Shown: piece by piece, positions 11,168 to 21,305 of the stretch
How positions within the stretch are numbered: the stretch's first letter is position 1
Layout of the letters: every line of letters begins with the position of its first letter
Notes under the pieces: generated by a model
The model's input: the letters and a program-made list of their open reading frames with translations, nothing else
Databases searched by the model: none
Told to the model about the DNA's origin: nothing
Source: Gigaspora rosea
Taxonomy: Eukaryota > Glomeromycota > Glomeromycetes > Diversisporales > Gigasporaceae
Reading direction: 5' to 3'
Length of the DNA: 64,000 bases
NCBI GenBank assembly: GCA_003550325.1
Contig: QKWP01000682.1
Coordinates: 30,632-94,631 of the forward strand
Translations under genes and position numbers: made by a program

Positions 11168-11508
11168 CAGTCTACCCTCCATAAATGCAACCTCCATAAA
11201 TGCAATACCTCTCTAATTGCACGTTTTTTCTATTCCGTAAAATGTTATTAGTGCTAAATGCACGTTCTATATTCTGTAAATGCACGTTCTCTTGAATAAC
11301 ATTTTATATCACACTAACTTCCCTAAATGCACATGGCCAATCAAATTTTAGTATTTAAGATAGGTTATACAGTTTTGGTAGAAGTTACACAAACTTGATG
11401 ATCTAATTTTTAAAAGCTGCAATTTAATTGGCTCTCTTTAAATGCAAACCTCCCTAAATGCACGTTGTAGGCTTGTCCCTACGAGTTGCATTTATGGAGG
11501 GTTGACTG
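11168..11508. mobile_element. pogo/Tc1-mariner-type MITE, copy 1 (341 bp, TA TSD)
   Basis: The ends are inverted: CAGTCTACCCTCCATAAATG on the left and the complement of CAGTCAACCCTCCATAAATG on the right. TA lies on both sides (11166-11167 and 11509-11510). The sequence is closely similar, in the opposite orientation, to 46207-46548. CAGTC(A/G) starts with a TA duplication match the pogo/Tigger group, whose autonomous relative at 49534-55016 has CAGTCGTCCTCCC-type ends. It encodes nothing. Confidence 0.9.
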
Positions 11509-11693
11509 TATCAGATATAAATATATCCGGATATATATATATCCAGATATATTTTCTATCTGGATATATTTTCTATCCGGATATATTTTCTATCCAGATA
11601 TATTTTCTATCCAGATTCAAAAAATAGATCATTATTTATTTAAAATCCGGATTAATCCGGATATAAATATATATCCGGATTCAACTACTATCT

Positions 11694-11800
11694 CTAGAAA
11701 TAATGCACAGAGGTAAAATTACGATTTCAGTCTAAATTAAGCTCAAAATGGGCCACTATTGTAAATAATGCCTATGCACATTATTTTGCAACAACACAGT
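11694..11800. repeat. Small inverted-repeat element (AAATTAAGCTTAATTT family), copy
   Basis: The segment runs from AGAAATAATGCACAGAGG to CATTATTTTGCAACAAC with AAATTAAGCTCAAAATGGGCC in the middle. Related copies lie at 23404-23545, 54735-54815 and 60592-60700. The shared plan is a NNAATAATG-type end, a central AAATTAAGCTTAATTT-like palindrome next to GGCC(C/T), and an inverted CATTATTT end. It is probably a MITE; the target duplication is unclear. Confidence 0.6.
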
Positions 11801-12118
11801 AATATTAAATGTTATATTTAACTTTTTAATAATCATAAAATCTGATTTGCTAATTGGAATATCAGATATGGGTAAGTGGGGTAGGCTTACAGTAAACAAA
11901 AATCTGCTAATTTCTGGAAGCTCTCTTATATGATATTGGATAGTTATTGAGAATAAAAGTGACTATTTGATTAGAAATTACAAGAAGCCTAATAATGAAT
12001 TTCTTATAAGTCGATTATAAATTTTTGTATATATAACCTGGTTACTTATAAATTTTTGTATATATGTACCTGATTATTTATAAATTTTAGTACATTTATA
12101 TCTGGTTAGGGTGCTGAC

Positions 12119-12267
12119 ATTTATTATCTAATATCCATTTACTATAGGGCTTACCCCCATCTCCAGGTAAATTCTATAAATAGAATTTTGCCCAATAAAA
12201 TTTAACTAAGGTAAGATTTTTCTTGACCCCCACTCCCTAAAATATTACCTAATAAATGTCAGCTCCC
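12119..12267. mobile_element. Harbinger/Tourist-like MITE, 149 bp, TTA TSD
   Basis: The left end GGGTGCTGACATTTATTA is matched by the right-end complement GGGAGCTGACATTTATTA. Both flanks are TTA (12116-12118 and 12268-12270). GGG termini with a TTA duplication are typical of PIF/Harbinger MITEs. The interior has a GACCCCCACTCCCTAAAAT block shared with the MITE at 43838-43988. Confidence 0.85.
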
Positions 12268-13034
12268 TTATGCACCTGATTAGGCAATATAAAGTTGATT
12301 GTTCATTTTGCATTACCACTGATCCATTTTTTCAATTTTCAAAATTTTTTTTAGATCTCAATTGTGCCAATTGAGAAAATAAAAAAATTACTCTTGCATG
12401 ACCTTAGATGTGAACATTATTCTATTAATTTATAGTAAATTAAAAAAATCAGACTAACTGACCCAGTTTTCAGATTCAAGTAATGCAAAATGAAAATCAA
12501 TTACATGGTCTTATTTATAAATTTTTATTCAATTATATAATTTGATTACTTTGCTACTATTATAATTTTTAAATATAATAATATTATAAAACAAATTGAT
12601 AAATTAAAGCAAATTTGAATTGATAAATTTAATAATTTAAGATTCAAATAATGGTTTAAAAGTAGGCAAAATCTATATAAACATTTTTATTTATAACAAA
12701 TGCAGTAAGATTTATACAAAATGATTATTATTTTAACAAGAAATTATTTTCCTATAATGATTTTTATTTATGTTTTATTAAATGTAAAAAATTCAGGAAC
12801 TCTACTCGATTCCGTGAATCTCATGCAGAACCATGTATCATGCACATAATTTTTAAAAACCAGAATTTGGCCATTAGTCACTACTTTCTCACTATATGCA
12901 TTAATTTGTATTCACATTTTTTTATATTAAGTTTATAGTCAATTAGAGTTTTGAAATATTAACTGTTAACAACTCAGTTTTTTTTATCGACCTGGGTGAT
13001 CTAACAGTTAACCTGTGGGTGACGAGTATGTATT

Positions 13035-13320
13035 ATTTTGCTGACAATCACTTCACGAAATAACATTTTACCGACAAATGCTCACTGACAGTTAATTTTA
13101 CCAACAGTTTGTTTTACCAAAGTTCATTTCACTGACAAGTTTTTTTTCAAAAAGCACACTAACTTTAGCCCTAATTCTACCTAATTCTACCTGATCCTAA
13201 AGACAATGACCAGAATTACTTTGTCAGTGAAATGAGCTTCGGTAAAATAAACTGTCGGTAAAATGAACGTGTCGGTGAATAATTGTCAGTGAAATGTTAT
13301 GTTGGTTGATTAATTGATTG
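13035..13320. mobile_element. Foldback element built of TTTTACCGACAG-like units
   Basis: Two arms of about 80 bases (roughly 13048-13140 and 13218-13305) are reverse complements. Each arm is itself a series of 12-16 base units such as TTTTACCGACA, TTCACTGACA and TTTTACCAACAG. The spacer has a small direct repeat (CTAATTCTAC twice). Arms made of tandem subunits are the structure described for foldback transposons. No coding capacity is seen. Confidence 0.75.
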
Positions 13321-13649
13321 CCACCCGTGAGTGATGAACCATGTGGTACCTTTTTTTAACTGATCTGTTTCATCTGGGTGGCACATTGTCTATCTGTTGG
13401 GAACCTGAATAAAAATTTTTTAGATGGATCAATTCACTATGTAGGCAATAATATAAAAATGTTAGACAAAACAGAAGTAAAATCAAAATAAATAAGAAGT
13501 TTTCTTAAAATCATCCTGGATGATTTTATTAAAAATCATTTATGATCATCTAACATATAACCGATCGATGATTATCTATGATAATTGATTCTTTTTTTTA
13601 TTTTTTTTATTTTAGTATACATGTCTAACATTAACCTCTTATTTTATTT

Positions 13650-14440
13650 TTATTTAACCATTAATGCAGTAATGGCATTATTATTGGAGCCATCATCATT
13701 GAAGTTATCACAGAAGTCGTCATAGGTGCCATATTGCCTTATAGGTGATAGGTGAGTATTGTATTATGCATTTGAATTGCTTTGGGTTTGCTGCCTTTTA
13801 ATTTACTTCTGGTTTCGCTGGTGTTTTTTCTTGCTGTTGTATTTTTAACCTTCTTCCTTTTTTTCAGTTTCAGTCTTGCATCACTTGCTTTGGTACTGCT
13901 GCTATGGTAGGTGTCGTGTTATTGTGATTATTGTATTGTTTTAGGTGGATTTTGTCATTGTTTTGTCACATTATTTGTGTTGTTTTGAAGTGGATTTCAT
14001 CATTTTTGTGTCGCTGAGGTTTTTCTTTGTTGTTGCATATCTAACCCTACTGTTCTTTCTATAATTGTTGGTTTTGCAGCACTTGCTTTGGTGTCGCCTA
14101 GGTGTTGTGTATTGCTGGTGATTTTTGTTGCATTTTCTTTCCGTAATCGTTGGTTTCAATTTCATGCTATTCGTTTTAACACAGCAATTATTGCTTTTGG
14201 GGTGGATTTTATTGTTTGATTTACTATGGTGTCATTGGTGCTTTTTATTTGGTGCATATATAATCTTCTCACTTTCCTTCTGTAGTCATTATTTGTGTCA
14301 GTTTTATGTGACTTTATAAGTGGATGTTGCCATTATTTGTGTTGCCTTTGTGGTGACCATTTCGTCATTATTGGAGGTGTCATTGTTTTTGATATAGTTT
14401 TTGACATCTTTTCTCTTGGTGCTGTCGTTTAAAAACGTTC
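13650..14440. repeat. Keto-rich (T/G) tract with imperfect tandem units
   Basis: For about 800 bases the plus strand is dominated by T and G and is poor in A. Blocks such as GCACTTGCTTTGGT, GGTGTCGTGTTATTG, GTGGATTT(T/C)(G/A)TCATT and TTGTTGTTGCAT recur at irregular spacing. This strong strand skew differs from the balanced AT-richness around it. No reading frame holds through it on either strand, so I treat it as a decayed tandem repeat. Confidence 0.55.
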
Positions 14441-14781
14441 ATCAAGCTAGTTAGTAGGTTAGAGTGAATTAGTTAGTAGGGTTTTTTTCTATTTTTTAGT
14501 AAAATAAATATGCTGTAGCGGAGGCGACAGCTGTAGCAGAAGCATAAACTATTCTTTGCAAAGCAAAGGATAACTAACAATGTCTTTTCAATTAATAAAT
14601 ATTATTGCATTATATTAATTTGCGCTGTACGTACTAATGTCAATGCAAAATTGTTATATATGCGATATAATTAGCTAATTTATGCAGATTGATGATCATG
14701 TGATACTACGATATGCTAGGGATAGTATTTAATAATATCATCCAGGATAGTATTTAGAAATGTTCAATAAATAAATATATA

Positions 14782-15024
14782 GGGGCGTTAATAAAAACTA
14801 GTCAAATTGTTTCTAAGTAAATTTTTTTTAAACTTTAGATTAAACTATCTTAGCAACTATTAAACCAATCTTGATAAAAAATGGTTTATTTTAATCCTAT
14901 ATGGTTCTAGAATTAAAATAAAAAATTTTTATCAAAATTGGTTTAATAGTTGTTAAGATATTTCAATCTAAAGTTTAAAAAAATTACTAAAAATGATTTG
15001 CCTGGTTTCTGTTAATGCCACCCC
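14782..15024. mobile_element. Foldback MITE, 243 bp, ATATA TSD
   Basis: The left end begins GGGGCGTTAATAAAAAC and the right end complements as GGGGTGGCATTAACAGAAAC. The arms stay complementary for about 100 bases through AAACTTTAGATT and ACTATTAAACCAAT, so nearly the whole element is one hairpin. ATATA flanks both sides (14777-14781 and 15025-15029), although the AT-rich context weakens that evidence. Confidence 0.8.
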
Positions 15025-16105
15025 ATATAATCAAATATATTAAAATTGATATTCTAAATATAGAATCAAAAAATATTTTTTAGCAATAAATATTAATTGT
15101 AAATTGGCATAACAAAAAATTAATTACCATATACTTACAAAACAAGCTAGTAAATAATTCCAAGGGGGACCATTCTTGGGTACACAAACTGCAGATCACT
15201 TACGAAAAGCCTGATAAGTGATGACCAATCAAATTTTTGTTTTTTAGAAATAAAAAATAATTAAAAAATGCGAAAATAAAAAAAAACAATAATAACTAGA
15301 AAAATATTAAAATTTAAATTTAAATTAATTTCCTGAATGCTATTGAGACGTGCAAACATGCTTTTTTTTATTAATTCGTTTATATATAACTAAATCAACT
15401 AAGTTTTCATAATAAAAATTTTGTAATTCTATACGATCAACTTATATCTAATCCAAAACCTATATATTTTACATAATCTCTCAATACAACTATTATAATT
15501 AGATATTAATACAATTAATGCATAGATAATTAACTTTGATTCTTATTACAACCTAAACAATATTAAAAAAATTATATAGTTAATTATCTATAATTTACTA
15601 TATAATTGGAATATTTCTACGTATATAATATATATAATAATAATTAAATAAACTTAAATAAGCTTGTATACTACCTTACCTTCACTGAATCATTACCTCT
15701 TGGTTTTACTTTTTTTCCCTTCATTTTATATACAAAATTTAGTTAAAATAGTGGTTTTATACTTTGAACTATATACTTTTTAAACGTAACTTTACTAAGA
15801 GGTAGCGACATAACAGTGTGGAATTAACTAGGATTAAAAAAATATGTTGTAGTGCGGCTCGAATACTTCAAGTTTGCTTAGAAGACTTTTTGTCTTTCAT
15901 AGCAGAATTAAGTTATGCGAGCTTCCTAAAAAAGTATTGTAAAACAATATAAAAAAAGCTTTTATCAATTGTGTAACTGATCTACAAATGATGGGACAGT
16001 CCCCCTTGGAAGTAAATAATTAATATATTTATATAATAGTATAAATAGTACTAAACAAAGAATTTGATCTTTAATAATAATATAATGTTTTTTTTTTTTT
16101 TTTTT
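15025..16105. other. AT-rich, no gene recognised
   Basis: I find no coding motif on either strand. Two phrases about a kilobase apart are related: CCAAGGGGGACCATTCTT near 15160 and GGGACAGTCCCCCTTGG near 15990, the second partly complementary to the first. They could be the degraded ends of an 850-bp TIR element. The segment ends in a T homopolymer at the assembly gap. Confidence 0.4.
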
Positions 16106-16877
16106 NNNNNNNNNNNNNNNNNNNNNNNNNNNNNNNNNNNNNNNNNNNNNNNNNNNNNNNNNNNNNNNNNNNNNNNNNNNNNNNNNNNNNNNNNNNNNNN
16201 NNNNNNNNNNNNNNNNNNNNNNNNNNNNNNNNNNNNNNNNNNNNNNNNNNNNNNNNNNNNNNNNNNNNNNNNNNNNNNNNNNNNNNNNNNNNNNNNNNNN
16301 NNNNNNNNNNNNNNNNNNNNNNNNNNNNNNNNNNNNNNNNNNNNNNNNNNNNNNNNNNNNNNNNNNNNNNNNNNNNNNNNNNNNNNNNNNNNNNNNNNNN
16401 NNNNNNNNNNNNNNNNNNNNNNNNNNNNNNNNNNNNNNNNNNNNNNNNNNNNNNNNNNNNNNNNNNNNNNNNNNNNNNNNNNNNNNNNNNNNNNNNNNNN
16501 NNNNNNNNNNNNNNNNNNNNNNNNNNNNNNNNNNNNNNNNNNNNNNNNNNNNNNNNNNNNNNNNNNNNNNNNNNNNNNNNNNNNNNNNNNNNNNNNNNNN
16601 NNNNNNNNNNNNNNNNNNNNNNNNNNNNNNNNNNNNNNNNNNNNNNNNNNNNNNNNNNNNNNNNNNNNNNNNNNNNNNNNNNNNNNNNNNNNNNNNNNNN
16701 NNNNNNNNNNNNNNNNNNNNNNNNNNNNNNNNNNNNNNNNNNNNNNNNNNNNNNNNNNNNNNNNNNNNNNNNNNNNNNNNNNNNNNNNNNNNNNNNNNNN
16801 NNNNNNNNNNNNNNNNNNNNNNNNNNNNNNNNNNNNNNNNNNNNNNNNNNNNNNNNNNNNNNNNNNNNNNNNNNNNN
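16106..16877. other. Assembly gap (772 N)
   Basis: A run of N follows a poly-T tract. Nothing can be said about its content, and the true length may differ. Long X-filled frames across it are artefacts. Confidence 0.99.
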
Positions 16878-17039
16878 GAGCTCTACAACTTTCAATTAGT
16901 GGACATGTATCGTTAACTTAGTACGAAAAAATATTTAGATGGAAGCACTTCACATTTCGCCTATAGGATCACTTTCCAGTTGACAGGCGGATTATCAATT
17001 AATAGATAATTTTAAATATACGTGAATATGAAAATTGGC

Positions 17040-17263
17040 CAATTAGATTATATAATCCATATTTAGTTAAAAATTGGTGACTATAATGAGGGTTTTTTAT
17101 TAATAAAATTGTTAAAAAATCAAATTTTCATGGTGATAGTGATTATAAGCAATTTGTGACTATAATGAGGTTTTTTTACTATGTTTGAGTCCGTCGCACA
17201 AAATCGGGTGCTTAAATAGAGGTGTGACTATATGGGGTGTGACTATAGGGAGGTCTGACTGTA
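17040..17263. mobile_element. Terminal piece of a pogo-type element
   Basis: The sequence ends GGGAGGTCTGACTG next to TA (17262-17263). That is the complement of a CAGTC-start, CTCCCT-type terminus like those at 11168, 46207 and 49534. Subterminal repeats GTGACTATAATGAGG at 17071 and 17157 and GTGTGACTATA at 17224 and 17239 support this. The other end is not visible and may lie in the gap or be lost. Confidence 0.6.
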
Positions 17264-17739
17264 TCTATAATCTTTAAATATTTCTGAGCTTTAAATATAA
17301 TTCAATAATAAACAAATTATTTATAACTAAATTAATTGACTTGTTATTAGCTTATTGTGATAATTAAATATTTTATAAAAACTAAATTTACTGCAAAATA
17401 TTTATGAGGATTTCTCATCTCTATTAATACACATCCGTAAGGGTTTTTTACTGACTATAATGAGAAAACTATACAAGTCATCGACACCTAAATTAAGTAG
17501 ATACGTGTTTATGAGACAAACCAACTATTAAAATAATTAGCTCTATCTCAACTGGATGATTTTATATAAGTGTCCTGAGAATTTTTTGGTCTATCATTAT
17601 TTACCACACTATGCATAATTTTAAAAATATCACAAATTGTTGGACAAATATCTCGTACAAAATCAAGTGTTAAATAAAAATAAAAAAATCAATACCTATA
17701 TAAACACAATAAAAATAGTCATAACTGCTTACCTTTTAT

Positions 17740-18790
17740 TAAAATATCTTTATATTCCTGTGAGAATTCTTGCGATAATTTCTTAATAGAGTTCTTTTAA
17801 ATCACTATTTTGATTATGGAGGATCATTTCTTTTAATTCTTTTAATTTACTAGGATCGTCATGTTCTTTATAAGGAGGTTTTCATTTAAAGTCTCCCAGA
17901 TTAATGTCCCGAAACTAAATTAAAATACAAATTTAACTATTACTCATAATACAATAATTTATGAATAAAGTTTTCTTTGTAAACATTTGATATGACATTG
18001 ATCAAAACCTATTCTTGCTATAATTGATTTCAATCTTGCATATTTTAAATTAATACTCATAGAATTTTGATCATGTCATTACAGCATAATTTGAAATGAT
18101 CTATTAATAGCAGGTCAAATGATGGATCCATTAAAGTATGACCCGTTTGAATTATAAAAGCAAACAGCTGTATTACGTAACTCAATTTGATATATACATT
18201 TAAAAGCTTACCTACCTACTTTATATCGAGAATCGTATGGACCTTGCATACTAGGTTCTCATTTTAATAATTCTGGTTCTGATATTATCTCGATTGATAT
18301 AGATTTTTTGAGAAACGTCCGACATTAATCTACTAAAATCAAAATTCGTAATTTTAGCTATATTATTTATGACAATAATATTTTTGGATTTAATATCATG
18401 ATGCAGCACTTGTACTGCATTTAAAAACACTAAACCTTTACAAATATCTAATGCGAAACTTAATTTATTCCGATAATTTAAGCCATTTCGTGCCATAAAT
18501 TCCTTTAAATTTCCACATTCAGACCATTCTTTAGCAAAATATATTAAATGAGATGTTTCATATTTAATAATTCTGCAAAAGCTAGCTACGTTTGGTAAAC
18601 CCTCCAATCTTTTTAAAAATGTTGCTTGAGTATATATATCTTTCTTTCGATTTGAATAAAATTTCTTGCAGAATACATCACATATTTTCAGATGGTTATC
18701 ACAATTAATACTATCTAAAATTATTGTCGGTTAGATAAATAATTCATCACTATTAAACCCATTTAAAATCATTGTCTGTTCGTCGATTTA
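17740..18790 (-). pseudogene. Pseudokinase domain (C-terminal part of the kinase-bundle-pseudokinase gene)
   Basis: Read on the minus strand, the domain starts near 18650 (RLEGLPNVASFCRII) and includes LIYFAKEWSECGNLKEFM (hinge region) and YRNKLSFALDICKGLVFL (helix E). The catalytic-loop equivalent is VLHHDIKSKNIIV and the metal-binding segment is AKITNFDFSR. The usual HRD is HHD and the DFG is replaced by NFD, so catalysis looks impaired, although Lys and Asn of the loop remain. After a frameshift and a TGA in place of a Trp codon comes PELLK, then an exon boundary (GTAGGT donor) and SFGTLIWETLNENL near 17895 with further stops. The target of this protein is unknown. The fold assignment is firm; the exon limits are approximate. 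Confidence 0.75.
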
Positions 18791-18839
18791 TTTTCTGATA
18801 GATTAGATTATTAGCAAGTTGGCCCTAAATTACTTTGAA

Positions 18840-19480
18840 CATGGTGTTGACATCTTTAAAATCGCATCGAATTGCCTGTACAAACTAAAATTTCTAATTA
18901 AAGTTAATCTTTTAATGTATAAATAAATACATTAAACAAATAAATACCTTTGTTGTCTTTTTAATTTCGCCGTATACAATTTCAATTTTAGATTCTTGGT
19001 TTTGGTTAAATTCTTGTTTTGGAAGAGAGATGCCATTGAACATTAAATCTTTTAATAGTTTAGTAGCTTTATTGTTTATCCCTTCCAAAATAATCACAGA
19101 ATTTATTTTTTGAATATAAAGTGCTAATCCTCTGATATTAGAAATATTTTCAATAAATTTTCAATATTTACAACATTACGTTCTAGGAGAATAAATTTGT
19201 GGTGTGTTATAGATATATTGGGATTTTCTATCGAACACTCTAGAATATTCATATTATGCCTAGCTGTTTCAATACATAAATATAATTCTTTACAGATTTT
19301 TTTATTGAGTTGCGCGGCTTTATAAGAATTTTTAATATCTGAAACAAGCTGTCCAAACTTTTCAAATGATTAAAAAATCGGGGAAGCTCGTAAATAGCTC
19401 TATGCCTTTAATTGTATCAGGTTCTACATTTGATGGTGACGTAATAATAGTTTCAATGTCCATTTGATTAGGTGATCCTA
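18840..19480 (-). pseudogene. Helical-bundle linker domain between two kinase domains (broken)
   Basis: Minus-strand reading gives TIKGIELFTSFP, then after a frame change FGQLVSDIKNSYKAAQLNKK, ICKELYLCIETARHNMNIL, ITHHKFILLERNVVNIENLL, a second frame change, and GLALYIQKINSVIILEGI. The pattern is four to five amphipathic helices. Such helical regions precede kinase domains in many Glomeromycotina kinases and resemble in outline the N-terminal bundle of MLKL/HeLo-type proteins; that likeness is my inference, not a proven homology. A plausible intron follows KKTTK (donor GTATTT, acceptor TTTGTACAG) and the frame resumes CDFKDVNTMF. At least two single-base frameshifts make it a decayed gene or a mis-assembled one. 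Confidence 0.55.
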
Positions 19481-19492
19481 CAATAATCAATT

Positions 19493-20020
19493 TCAAATAA
19501 AAATCACGATATTAAGAATATTACGTGAAACATAAATTATCCAAATAATTAACAAACCTGGCGATTTATCCTTGCTTTCTTCAGAATAAATCGGTGTTTG
19601 TTCAATATTGTCAAGAACCTCTAGTATATCAGAAATCTCTGCGTACCTATATGAAGGATTATCTCCCCAACACTTTTCAAATATATCTTTATATGATATA
19701 GGCATTCCATCTACTGGGGTTTCTCTTGCGCCCAAACAAAGCTCTCTAGTCAAATCTTGATCTTTTCTGCAATTAAATGGTAGACGACATGCGTCTATTT
19801 CCCACATGACCACACCAAAGTTATAAATATCTGAAAGTTATGTATGCGTGTAGGAATTTAATGACTTTTTAAGTAATTTTGGACATAGGCCTGTATTCCT
19901 CGGATTTCGGATATATGCCCATCATTTATTTCTAGAAGTAATTTCGAGAGGCCAAAATCTGCAAGAAGAGGATTATCATTATGAAGTAAAAAGTTCTTGA
20001 ATGCTACAAAATCTGCAAAT
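19493..20020 (-). pseudogene. TKL-type protein kinase, C-terminal lobe fragment
   Basis: The minus strand reads FLLHNDNPLLADFGLSKLL (end of the catalytic loop and an intact DFG), EINDGHISEIRGIQAYV (activation segment), then after a probable intron (acceptor CTTTCAG) SDIYNFGVVMWEIDACRLPF (helix F). ARETPVDGMPISYKDIFEKC and WGDNPSYRYAEISDILEVL follow, the last being the helix H-I region. These phrases are characteristic of the large kinase families of Rhizophagus-like fungi. The N-lobe, the glycine loop and the HRD triplet are absent upstream; an acceptor-like TTTGCAG precedes the first exon, but no matching N-lobe exon appears between 20020 and 21000. It lies directly upstream of the helical domain and was probably one multi-domain gene with it. 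Confidence 0.75.
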
Positions 20021-20067
20021 TAAGGAAACAATGCTTAATACTTATTTATAAATTAACTAGTACATGA

Positions 20068-20092
20068 TCATGTGGCGGCTTCGCCGCCAGGT
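20068..20092. repeat. GC-rich hairpin GGCGGCTTCGCCGCC
   Basis: GGCGGC and GCCGCC pair around a TTC loop, preceded by CATGATCATGT. It resembles the hairpin at 11033-11052 and, loosely, the one at 47846-47864. It is far more GC-rich than its surroundings, which suggests a small dispersed repeat or a selected structure. Confidence 0.65.
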
Positions 20093-21092
20093 ATGATTTG
20101 ATATCGGTCATGTTAAACATTATAAATAAGTTCAACTTTTTTAAAATTCGAAAGATTCGGTTTGATATACCTGGATAAGTCTTTATTGATTTGCGATCTT
20201 AGATATGATTTATGTATAATTGAAACGAAAGGATATAGTCTTAGAAATAGTATAAGATGTTATGCTGGGTATCAATGTAAGAAGTTGCGTATTTAATGTA
20301 TGGTATTGGTTGGTGGTTTCCCGGGCTGCATAATGTAAGTGGGCGCTAACTTGAAAGCGACTATCATAAATAGAGATTGTCGATAACCCGTTGATAATAT
20401 GGTGTAAAGCTGACGTTACTGATTATTAATTATAAATGATGCAAAAATGACGTTAATAATCAATGGGATAATTCAAGGTAAGAACATATTCGTTTAACGT
20501 ATCTTGTTGTTATCGCCGTAACTGTATAAATTTTTTTGGTTTTTTTTTCATTAATTCGGCTGATGACGAAGATATCCGGCGCAATTTATATTTGCTACTC
20601 CTGGGAGCATATCCCGTCTCAGCTTATACATCAATTGCACTAATGTAGCCTACAGTTTCTCAACAAAAAATCATGTAATAAAGCTTAATATCTAGCTTCG
20701 TTGGCTAGAGGCATCCAAATTATAACACATGTTTCATGACTGTAATGCATTTCAAAGTATACGCAGCGATCACAGATCGGAACTTCGGGTCTACTAATTC
20801 CCCAAGTTCATATTAGTCGAATGCAAATTTTGTCCCTCATTGAATGAAACAAATCATTGATCGAATGGTTTAAAAATTAATGTAAATAAAAAAAAGGATT
20901 AATTCGAATAATTGGTTTGTAATTGCCATTTCCGTAAAGGTTAAATGTTTATTTAAAATATTTCTTCCTCACAATCGAATAAAAAAACACTTCAGAAAGT
21001 CTTTTTTTCAGCAGTTTTTATTGAATCGTTTCATCTCAACCCGACGAAATAAATATATACGAGAGGACAGCCAAATTCTGATATTTTACTAT
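20093..21092. other. No gene recognised; base composition less AT-rich
   Basis: From about 20100 to 20850 the DNA is noticeably less AT-biased than its neighbours, yet no frame longer than chance or with a motif is found on either strand. It may hold the lost upstream part of the kinase gene, a UTR or old intergenic sequence. Confidence 0.4.
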
Positions 21093-21100
21093 AGCTCATC

Positions 21101-21297
21101 TAGTGATTTAAGCCACATGGTTTTAGTCGGCTGGCTTAGCCAGCCGACTAAATTATCGGCTAAGCGGCTGGCTAACAGGGTCTGCATCCAGAATATTTCA
21201 TGCTATTTGGCCCGTATTTATTTTCCTTTTCAGAATTTATTATATCAGCTGGCTTAGCTGGCTAAGGCGGCTTAGCCTTAGCCGGCTTAAATCACTA
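21101..21297. mobile_element. hAT-type MITE, 197 bp, perfect 8-bp TSD, GGCTTAGCC-rich interior
   Basis: The TIR TAGTGATTTAAGCC at 21101-21114 matches the complement of the right end (GGCTTAAATCACTA, 21284-21297). Identical 8-bp repeats AGCTCATC flank it (21093-21100 and 21298-21305), which is diagnostic of hAT. Inside, CGGCTGGCTTAGCCAGCCG is a perfect palindrome and GGCTAAG/CTTAGCC units recur, giving a GC-rich, highly foldable element in AT-rich DNA. The 78-codon frame across it is an artefact. Confidence 0.93.
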
Positions 21298-21305
21298 AGC
21301 TCATC

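Larger units (their letters stand above)
9832..11690. repeat. ATATCCGGATAT-type repeat array with two later insertions
   Basis: Blocks at 9832-10075, 10850-10880, 11095-11165 and 11510-11690 are built from variants of TATCC(G/A)GATATAAATA, a roughly 14-20 bp unit that is itself self-complementary. The outer edges look inverted (AGTTAGAATCTGATATAT on the left and a GGATTCAACT-type complement on the right), so this may be one TIR element with satellite-like ends. Retroposon copy 2 and a pogo-type MITE are inserted in it. The Tyr/Ile-rich frames here are products of the repeat. Confidence 0.65.

Noticed and set aside
11018-11716. Overlapping Tyr/Ile/Ser-rich frames on both strands
   Set aside because: They are products of the ATATCCGGATAT repeat and the pogo-type MITE.
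16064-16921. Long frames of 274 and 285 codons on both strands
   Set aside because: They span the assembly gap and consist of unknown residues.
20068-21000. Missing kinase N-lobe exons upstream of 20020
   Set aside because: I looked for the glycine loop, VAIK and HRD blocks on the minus strand and found none.
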